Virus record (IMG/VR): IMGVR_UViG_3300037264_007554
Location: 1-64,000 of that record
Strand: one strand, 5' to 3'
Source: a virus
DNA: 64,000 bases
This document shows, one piece after another, positions 8,624 to 16,149 of this stretch. Position 1 is the first letter of the stretch; every line of letters starts with the position of its first letter. The notes beneath the pieces were generated by a model that was not told where the DNA came from, searched no databases, and worked only from the letters and a program-made list of their open reading frames with translations. The position numbers were made by a program, and so were the translations under genes.

Positions 8624-8811
8624 TTCCGTAGGCACCGGTCGCTGAAAGCAGCCTTCGCCCTGACCAGCGTCTCGTGGATCTGAAAACGGGCCCGTTGATC
8701 GTAGCGGGCCTTCGCCGCGTCTACGTTCAAAGAAATGAGGCGCGTGAGCGCGCTTTCGCACCGCTCGTCTGTGCGGGCGTTGCCCAGGCCGGTGCGGCGG
8801 CGTTTCTTCAC
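8620..8811 (-). CDS. Unknown 63-aa basic helical protein
   Basis: Begins MKKRRRTGLGNARTDER and is helical and basic throughout. The ATG abuts the stop of the thaumatin-like gene and the end overlaps the peptidase gene by 4 nt. No family recognised. Confidence 0.65.
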   Translation of the reverse strand: MKKRRRTGLGNARTDERCESALTRLISLNVDAAKARYDQRARFQIHETLVRAKAAFSDRCLRK

Positions 8812-9537
8812 CTAGTTCCCCAGGTACGAGACGATGATTTCAGATCCGCCGCCCATCTTGGAGCCTTGGTACTGGCAGGGCACGTCGGGCTTGTACTGCG
8901 TTCCGGTCTTGCAGCCGTCGGTTCCCGGCTTCATCCCGCAGGGCGGATTCTGCCGGGCCGTGCAGATGTCGCAGCCGAGCGGGAACACGCCAAGGACTTT
9001 CTCGTTCCCGGCCGCACCGACCGGCGGCCCGAGCGTGGCGGCGCCAACGGTGATGGAAATCTTGTTCGAGTAGCCATCTACCAGACTGACGTCCGCGATG
9101 TCGTACCACTTGGGGTTGTTGATGTTCAGTTCGGCCTTCGTCGAGCCGCAACTGACTCGCGCGTCGAATGCGAATGTGGTGTTGAGGTACTTCCCACCCA
9201 GGGGCAAAGGCTGGGTGCCGTGCCCCGGCAACGTGAACTGGCAGGTGAGACGCGCGGACGACGTGCAGAACGGCCAGGCCGCAGGCAGCACGACCGAGTC
9301 GGCTCCGAAGGCGAAGTACACCACCACGGGGTCGACTGTCGTGTTCACCACCGCGACCGTGCTGCCGGGGGCGGCGTCGGTGTCGGAGGCGTCGGAGGCG
9401 TCGGGGCTCGCAGCATCGGGGCTGGAGGCATCAGGCAGGGGCGACGGCGGAGTGCACTTCTTTCCAAGGGTCATCGTCATGAAGGCGAGAGTCAGGAGGG
9501 TGATCAGACTGAGGACGACGGTGCCGCGCTTGTTCAT
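8812..9537 (-). CDS. Secreted thaumatin-like protein
   Basis: 241 aa. An N-terminal hydrophobic segment (VVLSLITLLTLAFMTMTLG) acts as signal peptide or anchor. A linker of Asp/Ala/Ser/Pro (about 28-58) follows, then a Cys-rich beta domain. The phrase YDIADVSLVDGYSNKIS matches the thaumatin-family core element (xDVSLVDGYNxP), and the C-terminal Cys-rich loop (GCDICTA, GCKTGTQY, PCQYQG) fits that fold. Thaumatin-like proteins are disulfide-rich carbohydrate-interacting or antimicrobial proteins, common in plants and fungi. In a phage this is probably an accessory cargo gene; the linker style is myxobacterial. Confidence 0.6.
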   Translation of the reverse strand: MNKRGTVVLSLITLLTLAFMTMTLGKKCTPPSPLPDASSPDAASPDASDASDTDAAPGSTVAVVNTTVDPVVVYFAFGADSVVLPAAWPFCTSSARLTCQFTLPGHGTQPLPLGGKYLNTTFAFDARVSCGSTKAELNINNPKWYDIADVSLVDGYSNKISITVGAATLGPPVGAAGNEKVLGVFPLGCDICTARQNPPCGMKPGTDGCKTGTQYKPDVPCQYQGSKMGGGSEIIVSYLGN

Positions 9538-9543
9538 AGTGGC

Positions 9544-9572
9544 AGGATCGCGCGTCCTGCCCGAGTGGTCAA
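9544..9572 (-). promoter_or_regulatory. Candidate near-leaderless promoter for the thaumatin-like gene
   Basis: Minus strand TTGACC (9567-9572), 17 nt, GATCCT (9544-9549), then GCCACT and the ATG at 9537. The 6-nt gap leaves no room for a leader. Confidence 0.55.
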
Positions 9573-9582
9573 ATTGCTCAGG

Positions 9583-9825
9583 CTAGCGCCGTCTGCAATG
9601 CGTGTACTGATCGAGATCACCGTAGGCGGCAACTGTGTTGAAATCAGATGCTGCTTCACGTTCGGCTTGTCGTGAGCTTTCGCCTTGGCTGTAGGAGAGA
9701 AATGTGTTTACGGCGGCATCCCATGAGCCATCGGGATTGATCCGCTGCTGAAAACGGTTGCGTAGAAAGCAGATTGCTCTTCGCGTTCCGAGTTGCTTTT
9801 TGATGCCGTTGAGCGATCTGATCAC
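9583..9825 (-). CDS. Unknown 80-aa protein
   Basis: The GTG at 9825 is chosen because a good promoter (TTGATC, 17 nt, TAATAT) ends six bases upstream. The sequence (MIRSLNGIKKQLGTRRAICFLRN at the start) is basic in its first half and polar in the second. It is a single-gene unit between the XRE operon and the thaumatin-like gene. No family recognised. Confidence 0.6.
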   Translation of the reverse strand: MIRSLNGIKKQLGTRRAICFLRNRFQQRINPDGSWDAAVNTFLSYSQGESSRQAEREAASDFNTVAAYGDLDQYTHCRRR

Positions 9826-9831
9826 GACTTA

Positions 9832-9860
9832 ATATTAGCTCGGGTGGTTTACCCGATCAA
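9832..9860 (-). promoter_or_regulatory. Candidate near-leaderless promoter with operator in spacer
   Basis: Minus strand TTGATC (9855-9860), 17 nt, TAATAT (9832-9837), then TAAGTC and the GTG at 9825. The spacer contains the inverted repeat GGGT-5 nt-ACCC, which could be a repressor site. This is the best -10 hexamer of the set. Confidence 0.6.
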
Positions 9861-10099
9861 CTTAACGGCGCCCCGACCCTCCCCTTCATGCGCCAGGGGC
9901 CGAAACCGTACTGGCTCACCCGGGCCGCGTGCCGGGGACAGAGCGGAAGTTCCGCGTGGGCGACCCCGCCGCCTCCTACGGAGAGCGCTCCTCTGGGCCA
10001 CCTCTCGAAAACCGGCACGAGCTTCCAGGATACCTTGACCTTGTAGAGCTGCACGTTCCGGCGGCAGCAGGTCGCGCGGGCGCAGTAGAGGCGGTTCAT
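9857..10099 (-). CDS. Unknown 80-aa Cys-containing protein
   Basis: The ATG at 10099 overlaps the upstream stop by 4 nt. It has four Cys (LYCARATCCRR near the start, LPLCPRHAAR later) and a Gly run. The pattern could bind a metal. Last gene of the leftward operon that starts at 13889. No family recognised. Confidence 0.6.
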   Translation of the reverse strand: MNRLYCARATCCRRNVQLYKVKVSWKLVPVFERWPRGALSVGGGGVAHAELPLCPRHAARVSQYGFGPWRMKGRVGAPLS

Positions 10100-10353
10100 G
10101 CTGCCCCGGCTTCCGGGGCTTTCGGGCAGACCGCGTTCAAGTTGGAGCCGTCCGCGTTCATCCACAGTCTTACACCGCAGAGCTTGCAGTTGTTCGTGTA
10201 ATCGAACTTGTGCAACGTCGCCACGAGTTTTCTGTGGGCCTCGGTTTCCTTGCGTCGCTGTTCCTGCTTGAACCGTTCCGTCTCTTCGGCGATCGTCCGG
10301 CAGAAGTCCGGATTTTTCACGAGTTCGGCCGCGAGCTTCTTGTAGTCGATCAT
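10096..10353 (-). CDS. Unknown 85-aa protein with CxxC
   Basis: The ATG at 10353 gives the typical 4-nt overlap with the XRE gene; an ATG two codons earlier is also possible. The N-terminal half is a charged helix (AEETERFKQEQRRKE). The C-terminal half holds a CKLCG pair and a lone Cys (AVCPKAP). Co-expression with the XRE regulator suggests a partner role (inference). Confidence 0.7.
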   Translation of the reverse strand: MIDYKKLAAELVKNPDFCRTIAEETERFKQEQRRKETEAHRKLVATLHKFDYTNNCKLCGVRLWMNADGSNLNAVCPKAPEAGAA

Positions 10354-10604
10354 ATCCACGGCGCTCTCTCTCCGGCCTTGAACAGATCGCGCGCGAGTTC
10401 GCTCGGCGGCATGTCGAAGAACCGCGCCAGGCGTCGGAGCTGCGTGATGTTGAGCGTGGTCGTGCCGCGCTCGATGCGCGAGTACGCTGATTGCGTGATT
10501 CCGATGTAGCGTCCGGCCTCATCCTGCGAGATCTCTTTCACCTTGCGGATCGCAGCGAGCCGAAGACCAACCATCTCCGCGAAGGTTTCAGGGATGTGCT
10601 TCAT
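10350..10604 (-). CDS. XRE/Cro-family DNA-binding regulator
   Basis: 84 aa with a complete helix-turn-helix at about 13-68: LRLAAIRKVKEISQDEAGRYIG, then ITQSAYSRIERGTTTLNI and a third helical part. The family binds short palindromic operators as dimers, and the palindromes at 13975-14020 and 50057-50516 are candidate targets. It is internal to a leftward operon and has 4-nt overlaps on both sides. Confidence 0.88.
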   Translation of the reverse strand: MKHIPETFAEMVGLRLAAIRKVKEISQDEAGRYIGITQSAYSRIERGTTTLNITQLRRLARFFDMPPSELARDLFKAGERAPWI

Positions 10605-10981
10605 CTGTGTTTGGTCGTAATAGCTCGGACAGGAAGTGCGCCGATCCGTTTGTATTCACTCAGCGCAGACGATCGACGGGGTACGTCGAGCATGGCGACG
10701 ACAGATCGGCTCGGCAGCACGCCGAAGAAATCAGCCGTTCCTGCTTCGAGGGCCTTGAGCGCGGCTTTGACGAGTTGATGCCGAGTCGTCCCCGATCTCA
10801 AGATCGTGAGTACACGGCGTTGAGAAAGCTCGTACGGCATCGGCACGATGCCGATGTTGCCGGGGCCGTCTGGATCTTTCGGCCCGAGCCGAGAGATCTC
10901 GACAGCGCCGAGTTTGGCGACGATCTGAATACGTTGGCACCCAGGTTTGTCGACGGGGATTTCTGTAATTGTGGGTTTCAT
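10601..10981 (-). CDS. Unknown 126-aa protein
   Basis: The ATG at 10981 (MKPTITEIPVDKPG) gives the ATGA overlap. It looks like a compact alpha/beta domain (RIQIVAKLGAVEISRLG, then a helical stretch HQLVKAALKALEAGTADFF). No motif recognised. It overlaps the XRE gene by 4 nt. Confidence 0.75.
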   Translation of the reverse strand: MKPTITEIPVDKPGCQRIQIVAKLGAVEISRLGPKDPDGPGNIGIVPMPYELSQRRVLTILRSGTTRHQLVKAALKALEAGTADFFGVLPSRSVVAMLDVPRRSSALSEYKRIGALPVRAITTKHR

Positions 10982-11631
10982 TTGTCTTCGGTGTCGCGTT
11001 GGTGAGCGGCCATCGTCTCTGTTTGGATTGCATAGATTAGCTGTTCCCAGCCAGGGGACAGAGTTCCTGGCGAAGTGTAGGCTACAAACGCGTATGGAGC
11101 CCATAGGCAGCAAGAGTCTTCGTCGTTCTCGATTCGCCATCCGTGTTCGAGAAGATGAATTTTAAGTTCAGGAGGTAGCTCGCCGTTCTTACAGGTTTGC
11201 AAAATAGCGTCGTGCTCTTTTTCCAACTCAGGATCTGAATCAATGCAGTCATCGTCGGGCCAGTCGGGCCAGTAAGGACGTCCGCTTTTCTTTTCGAGCA
11301 TGTTTTCGATCGCCATACCCAGTCCTTCGTGTACCCCAGTGGTCGTATCCTGTAGTTCACCGAGCAAACAGATCCCGCAGGCGCATGTGAATTCAACGGC
11401 TGTGAAGATCACTTCTGGCCATATGAGATTACACTTCGGACACTTCCGAGGATCATACGGATCTTCGTGGGGCTCGGCGAGGAACCCCTTGTCGATTACG
11501 AGATCGCCTTCTCGGGCCAGCAGACCATGTTTGAACAAGGCTGCTACTTCTTCTGGGTTGAAAAAGCTGGAGGACGGTTGGATACGGCGATTGACACCAC
11601 GGTCTTCCCAATGCTTTGCGGCTATTGTCAA
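10978..11631 (-). CDS. Unknown 217-aa protein with zinc ribbon
   Basis: A CPKC..17..CACGIC arrangement at about 63-87 looks like a zinc ribbon. It is followed by acidic patches (WPDWPDDDCIDSDPELEKEHD). The C-terminus is hydrophobic but mixed, without a clear membrane helix. The start lies 4 nt after the previous stop. DNA use here is slightly richer in AT than in neighbours. Function unknown. Confidence 0.75.
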   Translation of the reverse strand: MTIAAKHWEDRGVNRRIQPSSSFFNPEEVAALFKHGLLAREGDLVIDKGFLAEPHEDPYDPRKCPKCNLIWPEVIFTAVEFTCACGICLLGELQDTTTGVHEGLGMAIENMLEKKSGRPYWPDWPDDDCIDSDPELEKEHDAILQTCKNGELPPELKIHLLEHGWRIENDEDSCCLWAPYAFVAYTSPGTLSPGWEQLIYAIQTETMAAHQRDTEDK

Positions 11632-11635
11632 TTTG

Positions 11636-11854
11636 TTACCTCGTTTTTTCCCAGATCGGCTTCAACCACGCGTAGCTCGGTCCGAGCGTGTCCGGCCGAG
11701 TCTGGAATTCCGCGAGTATGACCTGACGCTTGTCCGTGCTGCGAGGGCCGTCGTTCCTGCCGATCTGGGTCACGCGTTGCTCCGAGAACAGCCCGGCCGA
11801 GGTCGCCTTGAGGGTTTGCGGATCGATGAAGATGATGACGTACCAAGTGCTCAT
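11636..11854 (-). CDS. Unknown 72-aa protein
   Basis: The ATG at 11854 (MSTWYVIIFIDPQTLKAT) gives the standard overlap with the gene upstream. A small alpha/beta protein with an initial beta strand. No family recognised. Confidence 0.72.
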   Translation of the reverse strand: MSTWYVIIFIDPQTLKATSAGLFSEQRVTQIGRNDGPRSTDKRQVILAEFQTRPDTLGPSYAWLKPIWEKTR

Positions 11855-12042
11855 GGTGTTTTCGCGTGCCTTTTGAAAAGTTTGCCCAACTCGCACAGGA
11901 CGAATGCCGTTCTGTGACGTTCATCGGTGGTATAGCCGCTTGGATTCTTGACGATCTCGGCCGCTTCGGAGAGAACGCCCGCGACGTCGATCGGATTGTC
12001 GATGTTCAGGAGGCTTTTGGCGATCTGGCGCGGCGTTGCCAT
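11851..12042 (-). CDS. Unknown 63-aa helical protein
   Basis: The ATG at 12042 overlaps the upstream stop by one base (TGATG). The sequence (MATPRQIAKSLLNIDNPID..) is helical with balanced charge. No family recognised. Confidence 0.7.
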   Translation of the reverse strand: MATPRQIAKSLLNIDNPIDVAGVLSEAAEIVKNPSGYTTDERHRTAFVLCELGKLFKRHAKTP

Positions 12043-12239
12043 CACGCGGTCGCTCTTTCTTTGATGCTCGCAGGTCTCTTGCACCGGCGGAGTTTTGCGT
12101 TGACGGCTTCGATCGGACGCCCTTCCGTGAGAGCCGCGATGATGTTGACGTGTTCCGTGTCGAGAGGGCCACCGTCATCAGCGCGTGCGTCGACGGTAAA
12201 GCCGAAGTCGCCGCTTTTCTTCTGGAACTGGAACTTCAT
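12042..12239 (-). CDS. Unknown 65-aa protein
   Basis: Starts MKFQFQKKSGDFGFTVDARAD, a probable beta hairpin, then a helix (IIAALTEGRPIEAVNAKLRR). Overlaps both neighbours by 1-4 nt. No family recognised. Confidence 0.7.
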   Translation of the reverse strand: MKFQFQKKSGDFGFTVDARADDGGPLDTEHVNIIAALTEGRPIEAVNAKLRRCKRPASIKERATA

Positions 12240-12676
12240 GAGACGGAGCCTCCGGAGAAACGTATGGCTTCGTATCCGGAATAGTTCACCCCAAGAAAGT
12301 CAGGATTTCCCGATTTGTCCAGATAGGCTGCGCTGTCGGATCGCGCTCGCATCGACACGACCATCGTACGGTTGTTCCCCTTCAGCGGTATCCTGTTTCG
12401 CAGTTCTTCGTTCGTTTTGAGAGCGACTTTTGCGATTTGTGCGTCGGAGAACACGGCTCCCGGGAACGCGTCGATATAGCCTTTTTTGCTGTCCCCACCG
12501 TTTTCGTTGTCGATGAAGTAGTACCGGGTCTTGGATTCATCCCAGTTTGCGCGCGGAGCTTCGCCTCGAAGCGCATGAGCAGCACGGCTGGCTGCTTGTA
12601 GCTGTGCTGAGAGCTTCTGCCGTCTCTTTCGGAGGAGTTTCTTGAACCGCGGGAGGGAAAGTTTTTTCCGCTTCAT
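12236..12676 (-). CDS. Unknown 146-aa protein
   Basis: The ATG at 12676 overlaps the previous gene by 4 nt. A very basic N-terminus (MKRKKLSLPRFKKLLRKRRQK) is followed by an aromatic, mixed alpha/beta region (RYYFIDNENGGDSKKGYID). The basic head could bind nucleic acid. No family recognised. Confidence 0.72.
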   Translation of the reverse strand: MKRKKLSLPRFKKLLRKRRQKLSAQLQAASRAAHALRGEAPRANWDESKTRYYFIDNENGGDSKKGYIDAFPGAVFSDAQIAKVALKTNEELRNRIPLKGNNRTMVVSMRARSDSAAYLDKSGNPDFLGVNYSGYEAIRFSGGSVS

Positions 12677-12906
12677 GTGACGGGAGGCTCCGCCAGGGCT
12701 TCGGCTGCGATGTCCGCACACATGTCTTCGTGGATCCACGCGAGCCACTTCGTGAGCGAGTCGCGGCGCCCAGGTTCGACCTGGCTGTGCGCCTCGCAGG
12801 CGAACCACTGCATACGACCGTCCGTAGCGGTGCAGATGTAGATCGCATCGGCCTTGCAGTCGATGCCGTGACGGCCGCGGGCGTTGCATCGACGGCTATC
12901 AGTCAT
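12673..12906 (-). CDS. Unknown 77-aa Cys/His protein
   Basis: The ATG at 12906 overlaps the upstream gene. Cys and His are placed as in small zinc-binding proteins: RRCNARG, DCKADAIYIC, FACEAHSQ. The C-terminal third is helical and acidic. No family recognised. Confidence 0.7.
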   Translation of the reverse strand: MTDSRRCNARGRHGIDCKADAIYICTATDGRMQWFACEAHSQVEPGRRDSLTKWLAWIHEDMCADIAAEALAEPPVT

Positions 12907-13088
12907 GCGAGCCACCCCCGCCGGGGCATCTTCTCCGGCGCCAGCTCCGGCGTGCCTTCGGAAATCGCCTGGCGCTCGGCCCGGCGCCGGGCACGCGTCG
13001 TCTGTGTCTTGCACCAACGAGTCGTGCCCCGTCCGACGCAGATGATCCGGCTCTGGCCTTTGATGACCTCGTGCTTACGGAGTTTCAT
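12903..13088 (-). CDS. Unknown 61-aa basic protein
   Basis: Starts MKLRKHEVIKGQSRIICVGRG. It has two Cys and many Arg and Lys (TTRARRRAERQ). Overlaps both neighbours by 4 nt. Possibly nucleic-acid binding. No family recognised. Confidence 0.68.
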   Translation of the reverse strand: MKLRKHEVIKGQSRIICVGRGTTRWCKTQTTRARRRAERQAISEGTPELAPEKMPRRGWLA

Positions 13089-13279
13089 CGCTCGGATTCC
13101 ATCCTCTTGATCTCTTTTTCGGTCTCCGCGACGTGGAAGTCTCCCTGCCGCTGGCACCACTCCGCTCGACGGTTCCACCGAGCACCGATTCTGAGGAACT
13201 TGTCCGATGCGAAGAGGCACACCTTGCACATGAAGCTGAAAACCTTCGCGGCGGACAGGTGAAGGTCGGCGGCGGTCAC
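13085..13279 (-). CDS. Unknown 64-aa Cys-containing protein
   Basis: MTAADLHLSAAKVFSFMCK, then CxxC (CKVC) and a further Cys (EWCQRQ), with a charged C-terminal helix. A one-site metal-binding fold is possible. No family recognised. Confidence 0.7.
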   Translation of the reverse strand: MTAADLHLSAAKVFSFMCKVCLFASDKFLRIGARWNRRAEWCQRQGDFHVAETEKEIKRMESER

Positions 13280-13638
13280 TTGGTTTCCCGCAGCACCTTT
13301 GCCTGAGTCCGTCCAGCGGCAATCGCCTTTTTCGTGGCGGCCGAGACCACAGGGTGGTCGTGGTCGCCGAACGGTACGAGGACGCCGTTGATGCGAGCAC
13401 CAAGGAATGCCCTGCCCGGGATCGGCCCTACCGGCGGGCCAGAACGCTGCGCGCGATCAATCAATCGTTTCCAATGACGTGTCATGCGTCGGCGCTCGCT
13501 TCGGCCGAAGCGCCAAGCCTCACGCGCGATGGGGTCTTCAAAGGCAGGACAGCGGGGGCGCGGTGATTTGTCGTTAAGCGCCTGTTGGTAGGCTCTGAAT
13601 TGAAACGGTGTCATTCCGAAGTCTTTTGCTGTGTTCAT
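13276..13638 (-). CDS. Unknown 120-aa basic protein
   Basis: The ATG at 13638 (MNTAKDFGMTPFQFRAYQQAL) gives the 4-nt overlap. The middle is rich in Arg and Trp (REAWRFGRSERRRMTRHWKR), and the C-terminal part resembles a small beta barrel (GRAFLGARINGVLVPFGDHDH). No family recognised. Confidence 0.7.
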   Translation of the reverse strand: MNTAKDFGMTPFQFRAYQQALNDKSPRPRCPAFEDPIAREAWRFGRSERRRMTRHWKRLIDRAQRSGPPVGPIPGRAFLGARINGVLVPFGDHDHPVVSAATKKAIAAGRTQAKVLRETK

Positions 13639-13889
13639 CGTGCTGCCTTCGTCCCCTCTTGAAACTTCGTCTTGGAGTCCGCCCACCCGGCCGTGAACCC
13701 CTCCCGGTATCCGGCCTTGAAGTCGAGGGGGATCGAGCACCCGCGGCGCACGAGATTCCGGAGCCACTCGGGAAACTCCGCCTTCCCGCCCGCCGCTCGC
13801 CGTGCGAGGGCCAGCAGATCGTTCGGGAGACGCACCGCTATCGGCGTTGACGATTGTTCGGTCAGGGCTCCGCCCCTGGGTCGTGCCAT
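13635..13889 (-). CDS. Ribbon-helix-helix-like small protein
   Basis: 84 aa. TPIAVRLPNDLLALARRAA near residues 15-33 has the form of a ribbon-helix-helix (CopG/Arc) strand followed by helix A; the second helix would be FPEWLRNLVRRG. A C-terminal tail (GYREGFTAGWADSKTKFQEG) follows. As first gene of the leftward operon beside two palindromes, it is a good candidate for the protein that binds them (inference). Confidence 0.6.
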   Translation of the reverse strand: MARPRGGALTEQSSTPIAVRLPNDLLALARRAAGGKAEFPEWLRNLVRRGCSIPLDFKAGYREGFTAGWADSKTKFQEGTKAAR

Positions 13890-13895
13890 GAGACC

Positions 13896-13901
13896 AAGGT
13901 A
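13896..13901 (-). promoter_or_regulatory. Possible -10 element six bases before the 13889 start
   Basis: TACCTT on the minus strand is followed by GGTCTC and the ATG at 13889. No convincing -35 hexamer is seen at 16-19 nt, so an activator may be needed or the element may be chance. Confidence 0.35.
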
Positions 13902-13974
13902 CAGAATCTGCGGCCGTTTTCGAGGGTCTTTTTCGGCCCTGGATTGTTTCGGCGCTAACCCCCTGGAATCATTG

Positions 13975-13992
13975 ATGTTTACTAGTAAACAT
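13975..13992. promoter_or_regulatory. Perfect 18-bp palindrome, operator candidate
   Basis: ATGTTTACTAGTAAACAT reads the same on both strands. It lies between the leftward (13889) and rightward (14036) operons, upstream of the rightward -35. A dimeric repressor such as an XRE or ribbon-helix-helix protein would suit it. Confidence 0.75.
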
Positions 13993-13997
13993 TTTAC

Positions 13998-14026
13998 TTG
14001 TCATCCTATTATGGATGACATAGAGT
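13998..14026 (+). promoter_or_regulatory. Promoter with embedded operator for the 14036 operon
   Basis: TTGTCA (13998-14003), 17 nt, TAGAGT (14021-14026), nine bases before the ATG at 14036. An inverted repeat, TGTCATCC-6 nt-GGATGACA (13999-14020), fills the space between -35 and -10, so a bound protein would block RNA polymerase. Confidence 0.65.
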
Positions 14027-14035
14027 TTCTTCAAG

Positions 14036-14473
14036 ATGCCCCTGAAAAAGCCCGCCGTCAAGCCCTTCAAATTGGAGCCCAGGTACGCCTACGTGCTCAT
14101 CTCCCAGGACGACGGTCGGTTCTCCGTCAGGCTGTGCGCGCGTGGCGAGCACGGCTACCGGCCGATCTACTACGGCCCGTACAAGGACGAAGCGCGCGCG
14201 CAGGGAATCGTGGACCGCCTGAACGCGCGCCTGGGAGTTTCCGGGCCCGAAGCCGTCGCGATCGTGGTCAGCAGGCCGGGCCGTGACGAATGGCTCTGCG
14301 GCTACGCGGCCGCCCTGGGTGCCATGCGGCGGCTTTTCCATCACGACTCGTCGGTCGCGAGCGTGCTCCAGGCCGACGGCCTGACCGTGGCGCATCTACA
14401 GGCCGCGGGCGTGGAGAAGTTTGATCTCGACCCGATCAAGGCCGCGACCGGCTGGCCGAGGGGGAACATATGA
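14036..14473 (+). CDS. Unknown 145-aa protein, head of the long rightward operon
   Basis: Starts MPLKKPAVKPFKLEPRYAYVL. The N-terminal ~70 residues form an alpha/beta unit ending in a long helix (DEARAQGIVDRLNARLG); the rest is a helical domain. No motif recognised. There is no clear Shine-Dalgarno and the start is only nine bases from the -10. As first gene behind a strongly operator-controlled promoter it is probably expressed early or on induction. Confidence 0.75.
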   Translation: MPLKKPAVKPFKLEPRYAYVLISQDDGRFSVRLCARGEHGYRPIYYGPYKDEARAQGIVDRLNARLGVSGPEAVAIVVSRPGRDEWLCGYAAALGAMRRLFHHDSSVASVLQADGLTVAHLQAAGVEKFDLDPIKAATGWPRGNI

Positions 14474-14781
14474 AGACATTGGAGCAACTGGCTGCGGAGT
14501 ACACGAAAAGGTTCGAGAAGGATTTGGTTCTTTTCGGTCAGCGAATCCTTCGTCGCCCGATCCCCGTCGCGCAGGTTGAAGGAGTAGCAAAGGAATATGC
14601 AGCAGGAGGATTCGAGAGTGATCTGATTTTCTTCGGCACCCAGATTCTCGCCGCCGAGCGTGCCCGCACCGCCGCGCGTCTGCGCGACGCCTGGGAAGCG
14701 CGCGCCGCCGGATCCGACTCGTTCGAGGGGAGGCGCAAGCGGTTGATTCTCGCATTGCTCGAAGAACTGGAGAAATCCTGA
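14470..14781 (+). CDS. Unknown 103-aa helical protein
   Basis: Acidic and almost wholly helical (KTLEQLAAEYTKRFEKDL..). Overlaps upstream by 4 nt and shares one base with the next start. No family recognised. Confidence 0.72.
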   Translation: MKTLEQLAAEYTKRFEKDLVLFGQRILRRPIPVAQVEGVAKEYAAGGFESDLIFFGTQILAAERARTAARLRDAWEARAAGSDSFEGRRKRLILALLEELEKS

Positions 14782-15377
14782 TGAACCTCACAGAAGCCGT
14801 CGCGCGCGCCTGTGAAGAGCCGACGCTGGAAAGGGCGCTTGGATGGATTGTGATCTGGGAGAACGGCCGCGCGGTCGAACAGGCGCTCGAAGCCGAGCGC
14901 ACGGGCGTCAGCACGGCCGCGCACGCCGACATCGGCGCCAAGTGGGACACCTGTTTCGACATCTGCATCAGGGAGGTCATGAAGGCGTGGCGTGCGCCCG
15001 GCACCGAGTGGGCCTGGATGGAAGACCTTGAAGACGACGACGAGATTCACGGGCCGTTCCCGAGCCGGGCCGCCGCCTTGGCCGATGCGCGTAAGTTTTT
15101 CGTGTACCGCGCGCCCGAGTGTACTCCCGAGGCGATCGAGATCGGAACCTGCCGGTGGGCAATGCCGATTGATCACTTGCCCGGAGCCCAAAAGCTCGTC
15201 GAGGACATGGTCGACGACGCCCGCGACAACGACTTCACCTTCACGGACGACGTGATCTTCGATGTGTCGGCCGAGCAGATCAAGGCGCTCGACGACCTGC
15301 TGGAAAAGTGGGCGCGTGGGCTGCCGCGCGGGAACGTTTTCGTTTTTGAAAAAGTCGGCACGGAGACGATTCGATGA
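14781..15377 (+). CDS. Unknown 198-aa acidic protein
   Basis: Starts MNLTEAVARACEEPTLERALG. It is strongly acidic (MEDLEDDDEIHG, DMVDDARDNDFTFTDD) with one Cys-x-x-x-Cys (CFDIC). Highly acidic phage proteins often mimic DNA or bind basic host proteins, but no evidence fixes that here. 4-nt overlap with the next gene. Confidence 0.74.
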   Translation: MNLTEAVARACEEPTLERALGWIVIWENGRAVEQALEAERTGVSTAAHADIGAKWDTCFDICIREVMKAWRAPGTEWAWMEDLEDDDEIHGPFPSRAAALADARKFFVYRAPECTPEAIEIGTCRWAMPIDHLPGAQKLVEDMVDDARDNDFTFTDDVIFDVSAEQIKALDDLLEKWARGLPRGNVFVFEKVGTETIR

Positions 15378-15655
15378 CCGAGGGACGTAGGATGGTGTGC
15401 TCCGTCACGCTGCGATTCAAGACGCGCGAACAGCGTGACTTTTTCATGGGCCAACTGTCCGACGGGTGGGGCGAAAACGAAGTGCGGTTGAAGTGGCGCG
15501 GGATGAAAAGCAACGTCAGCCTCGACGCCGTCGACGTGGTGGATGTCGATCCAACGGGCACGGAACTATGGGAACTCCATCGCGAAAGGGCAGCTTGGAT
15601 TCGCACGCAAGCCCGGCTCGCCGCCCCGCCCGACACGGAGGGGAAGAAGAGATGA
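15374..15655 (+). CDS. Unknown 93-aa protein
   Basis: An alpha/beta pattern (MVCSVTLRFKTREQRDFFMGQLSDGWG) like a small ferredoxin-fold domain, with a helical tail. 4-nt overlaps on both sides. No family recognised. Confidence 0.72.
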   Translation: MTEGRRMVCSVTLRFKTREQRDFFMGQLSDGWGENEVRLKWRGMKSNVSLDAVDVVDVDPTGTELWELHRERAAWIRTQARLAAPPDTEGKKR

Positions 15656-16149
15656 GTAACGACGAACCAGAACCGACACGACCATCCGAAGCGGCGCAAC
15701 AGTCTGCTCTAATTCTCGGATGCCGTGCCCGCGTCATCGCCCTCGAAGCCGAATTGGCCGACATGACCAAGCAGCGGGACACGTTGCTCGTGCCGACGAT
15801 CGGTCACAGAAAACCCTGCTACTACTGCAACGAGCCGTGCAACGACTTGGCGGGCAATCCGTCTCGCTGGTCGATCCCGCTGTGCCACGCCGACGATCCA
15901 GGACGAGTGAAGTACCACCACGTCGGTTGCGTGTCGGAAAGGCTCGCGCAACGAGACGAGGCGCGAGCGTTGCTGGGGATGGATCAACCGTGGCCCCTTC
16001 GCGATGCGGTGGCGAAGCTCGTCGGCGCCGTCGACCATCTTCTAACCGATCATCTCTGCGACGGCCACGGCTACGAGGAGGTAATCGCCGCTCGCGATGT
16101 CTGCCTCGCCTTCCTCGCCGCTACCGAGCCGAAGGAGCCGACGACATGA
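15652..16149 (+). CDS. Unknown 165-aa protein with Cys/His cluster
   Basis: The ATG at 15652 is in a 4-nt overlap. After a coiled N-terminal part (IALEAELADMTKQRDTLL) comes CYYCNEPCN.., LCHADD and YHHVGC, a likely zinc site. The C-terminal part is helical. The layout resembles phage proteins that attach a short coil to a treble-clef domain. Function unknown. Confidence 0.72.
   Translation: MSNDEPEPTRPSEAAQQSALILGCRARVIALEAELADMTKQRDTLLVPTIGHRKPCYYCNEPCNDLAGNPSRWSIPLCHADDPGRVKYHHVGCVSERLAQRDEARALLGMDQPWPLRDAVAKLVGAVDHLLTDHLCDGHGYEEVIAARDVCLAFLAATEPKEPTT

Noticed and set aside
14011-14286. Alternative start ATG at 14011 in another frame (MDDIEFLQDAPEK..)
   Set aside because: It lies inside the operator palindrome and its product turns into an Arg/Pro-rich mirror-type sequence; the 14036 frame has better composition and joins the operon by a 4-nt overlap.
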